Of a DNA stretch of 64,000 nt, positions 63,255-64,000 are shown in pieces; positions within the stretch are counted from its first letter, which is position 1; each line of letters starts with the position of its first letter. The stretch is from Pseudomonadota bacterium. GTDB taxonomy: Bacteria > Pseudomonadota > Alphaproteobacteria > Caulobacterales > Caulobacteraceae. The notes below the pieces were generated by a model, which was given only the letters and a program-made list of their open reading frames with translations, made no database searches and had not been told where the DNA came from. Both the position numbers and the translations under genes were made by a program. The DNA lies in the NCBI GenBank assembly GCA_018241995.1, contig JAFECT010000003.1:496001-560000 (forward strand), written 5' to 3'.

Positions 63255-63665
63255 ATGGCGCTCAATCTGGTGAAATTGTGTGTCGGCGTGGACCGCGTCG
63301 AGCAGCTGACGAAATGGGGCCGCGAGGAGCGCGGGCGCGGCGGCGCTCCCATCGTGCACACCCGCCAGACGCCCAAGCGCGCCGCCGAGATTTTGGACGG
63401 TGGGTCGCTGTATTGGGTGATCAAGGGTGTGATCCTGTGCCGCCAGCCGATCGTGGGCATCACCACCATCGAGGAGGCGGCGCACAACCGCTGTGAGATC
63501 GAGCTCGACGTCTCGGTGATCCACACCTGCCCGGCGCCCCGGCGCGCCTTCCAGGGCTGGCGCTATTTCGAGGGCCGAGAGGTTCCGGCCGACCTTTCCA
63601 GCGCCGACGCGGAGGGCCTGCCGGTGGAGCTTGCGCGGGAGCTGCGCACGCTCGGGGCCTGGTAG
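63255..63665 (+). CDS. DUF1489 family protein
   Basis: A 136-aa cytosolic protein: 'MALNLVKLCVGVDRVEQL', 'VHTRQTPKRAAEILDGGSLYWVIKGVILCRQPIVGI', and 'RAFQGWRYFEGREVPADL' match the DUF1489 family widespread in alphaproteobacteria. Function unknown. ATG 63255. Confidence 0.88.
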   Translation: MALNLVKLCVGVDRVEQLTKWGREERGRGGAPIVHTRQTPKRAAEILDGGSLYWVIKGVILCRQPIVGITTIEEAAHNRCEIELDVSVIHTCPAPRRAFQGWRYFEGREVPADLSSADAEGLPVELARELRTLGAW

Positions 63666-63734
63666 GTCGGGGCGGCTCTCGACCCGGGACGGGTTTGCGG
63701 TCAATCTCCCCGCCAAATCTCGGGGGAGACATCA

Positions 63735-64000
63735 ATGGCCGGCTTCGATCCAGCCGCGGCGACGGCCGCGCACCTTTCCGCCATGTCGCCGCAGGCGATG
63801 GCCAAGGCGGTGGACTACACCCACCAGCAGCACTGGCTGCTGCTCGGCGGCGCCCTGGTCAGCATCCTGGTCGCCTGGATCATCCTGAAGACCGGTCTGT
63901 TGCGCCGTATCCAGGCGGGCATGGAGCGCAACAAGCCTCGCCCCGTCTCGACCTCTTTCGTCCTGCCCTTGGTCTACGCCGCGATCTCTGCGGTGCTCGG
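63735..64000 (+). CDS. N-terminal part of a probable M48 (Ste24-like) membrane peptidase
   Basis: The gene runs off the window. ATG 63735 has GGGGGAG at 63722-63728. The visible 88 residues include 'AKAVDYTHQQHWLLLGGALVSILVAWIILKTGLLRRI' (membrane helix) and 'SFVLPLVYAAISAVL' (second helix), a layout typical of the Ste24-type N-terminus preceding the HExxH core, which lies outside. Confidence 0.5.
   Translation, partial: MAGFDPAAATAAHLSAMSPQAMAKAVDYTHQQHWLLLGGALVSILVAWIILKTGLLRRIQAGMERNKPRPVSTSFVLPLVYAAISAVL

Overview
The window is about 64 kb of high-GC (roughly 68 %) chromosomal DNA, densely packed with genes on both strands. Gene content points to an alphaproteobacterium of the order Caulobacterales (Caulobacter/Phenylobacterium-like). 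The indicators are a TonB-dependent receptor, the alphaproteobacterial F1-ATPase zeta inhibitor (DUF1476), DUF1489, DUF2244 next to nth, a FucP-type sugar symporter, EcfG-type (GGAAC-N16-CGTT) promoters and an arginine-succinyltransferase module. This is a judgement from recognised families; no database search was run. I see no prophage, transposase, CRISPR array, rRNA or plasmid functions. It reads as ordinary core chromosome with several lineage-specific small envelope proteins.

Layout. 0-2.4 kb: 3' end of a TonB receptor, a terminator, and an ECF sigma/anti-sigma pair with a good autoregulatory promoter. 2.8-10.4 kb: ATPase zeta subunit, GNAT enzyme, Sel1-like protein, cytochrome b561, TM2 protein, purB, a CDF metal transporter and several small secreted or lipid-anchored proteins, including a tandem paralogous lipoprotein pair. 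10.4-13.5 kb: queA-tgt (queuosine in tRNA), a lipoprotein and tRNA-Lys(UUU). 13.5-20.5 kb: FkbM methyltransferase, S9 peptidase, alpha/beta hydrolase lipoprotein, sugar symporter and a periplasmic cyclophilin. 20.4-23.7 kb: biotin genes bioF-bioD divergent from bioA. 23.7-26.7 kb: metallo-beta-lactamase-fold protein, small exported proteins and a TPR protein. 26.8-32.8 kb: tamA-tamB. 32.9-37.2 kb: M20 hydrolase, astA, astD and an SRAP protein. 37-42 kb: MFS transporter, glycosyltransferase and a degenerate sulfatase-like lipoprotein. 42-47 kb: DUF2244, nth, GST, a stress-promoter DUF4142 protein, and a VOC/MarR divergent pair. 47-55 kb: radC, NTF2-like protein, map, sfsA, membrane proteins, an ArsR/SRPBCC operon with a striking operator, an M28 peptidase, an HExxH protein and a glycine-rich lipoprotein. 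55.6-63 kb: leucine-catabolism cluster (mccB, methylglutaconyl-CoA hydratase-like, mccA) interrupted by two tandem DUF3667 membrane proteins. 63-64 kb: an FNR/FixK-like box before an unlisted 40-codon membrane ORF, DUF1489, and the start of a likely M48 peptidase.

How the genes work together. BioF, BioA and BioD make dethiobiotin, the precursor of the cofactor carried by MccA at 61-63 kb. The M20 hydrolase, AstA and AstD look like most of an arginine-to-glutamate route. TamA and TamB form one envelope machine.

The least ordinary observations are regulatory architectures and altered active sites: the tandem GTAAC-N6-GTTAC ArsR operator on an apparently leaderless promoter, the FNR-like dyad before a tiny membrane ORF, two exact EcfG promoters, a 16-bp perfect palindrome before an NTF2-like gene, a sulfatase fold lacking its catalytic residues, and a Tgt lacking zinc cysteines. 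No single clearly new multi-gene defence or biosynthetic system was found.
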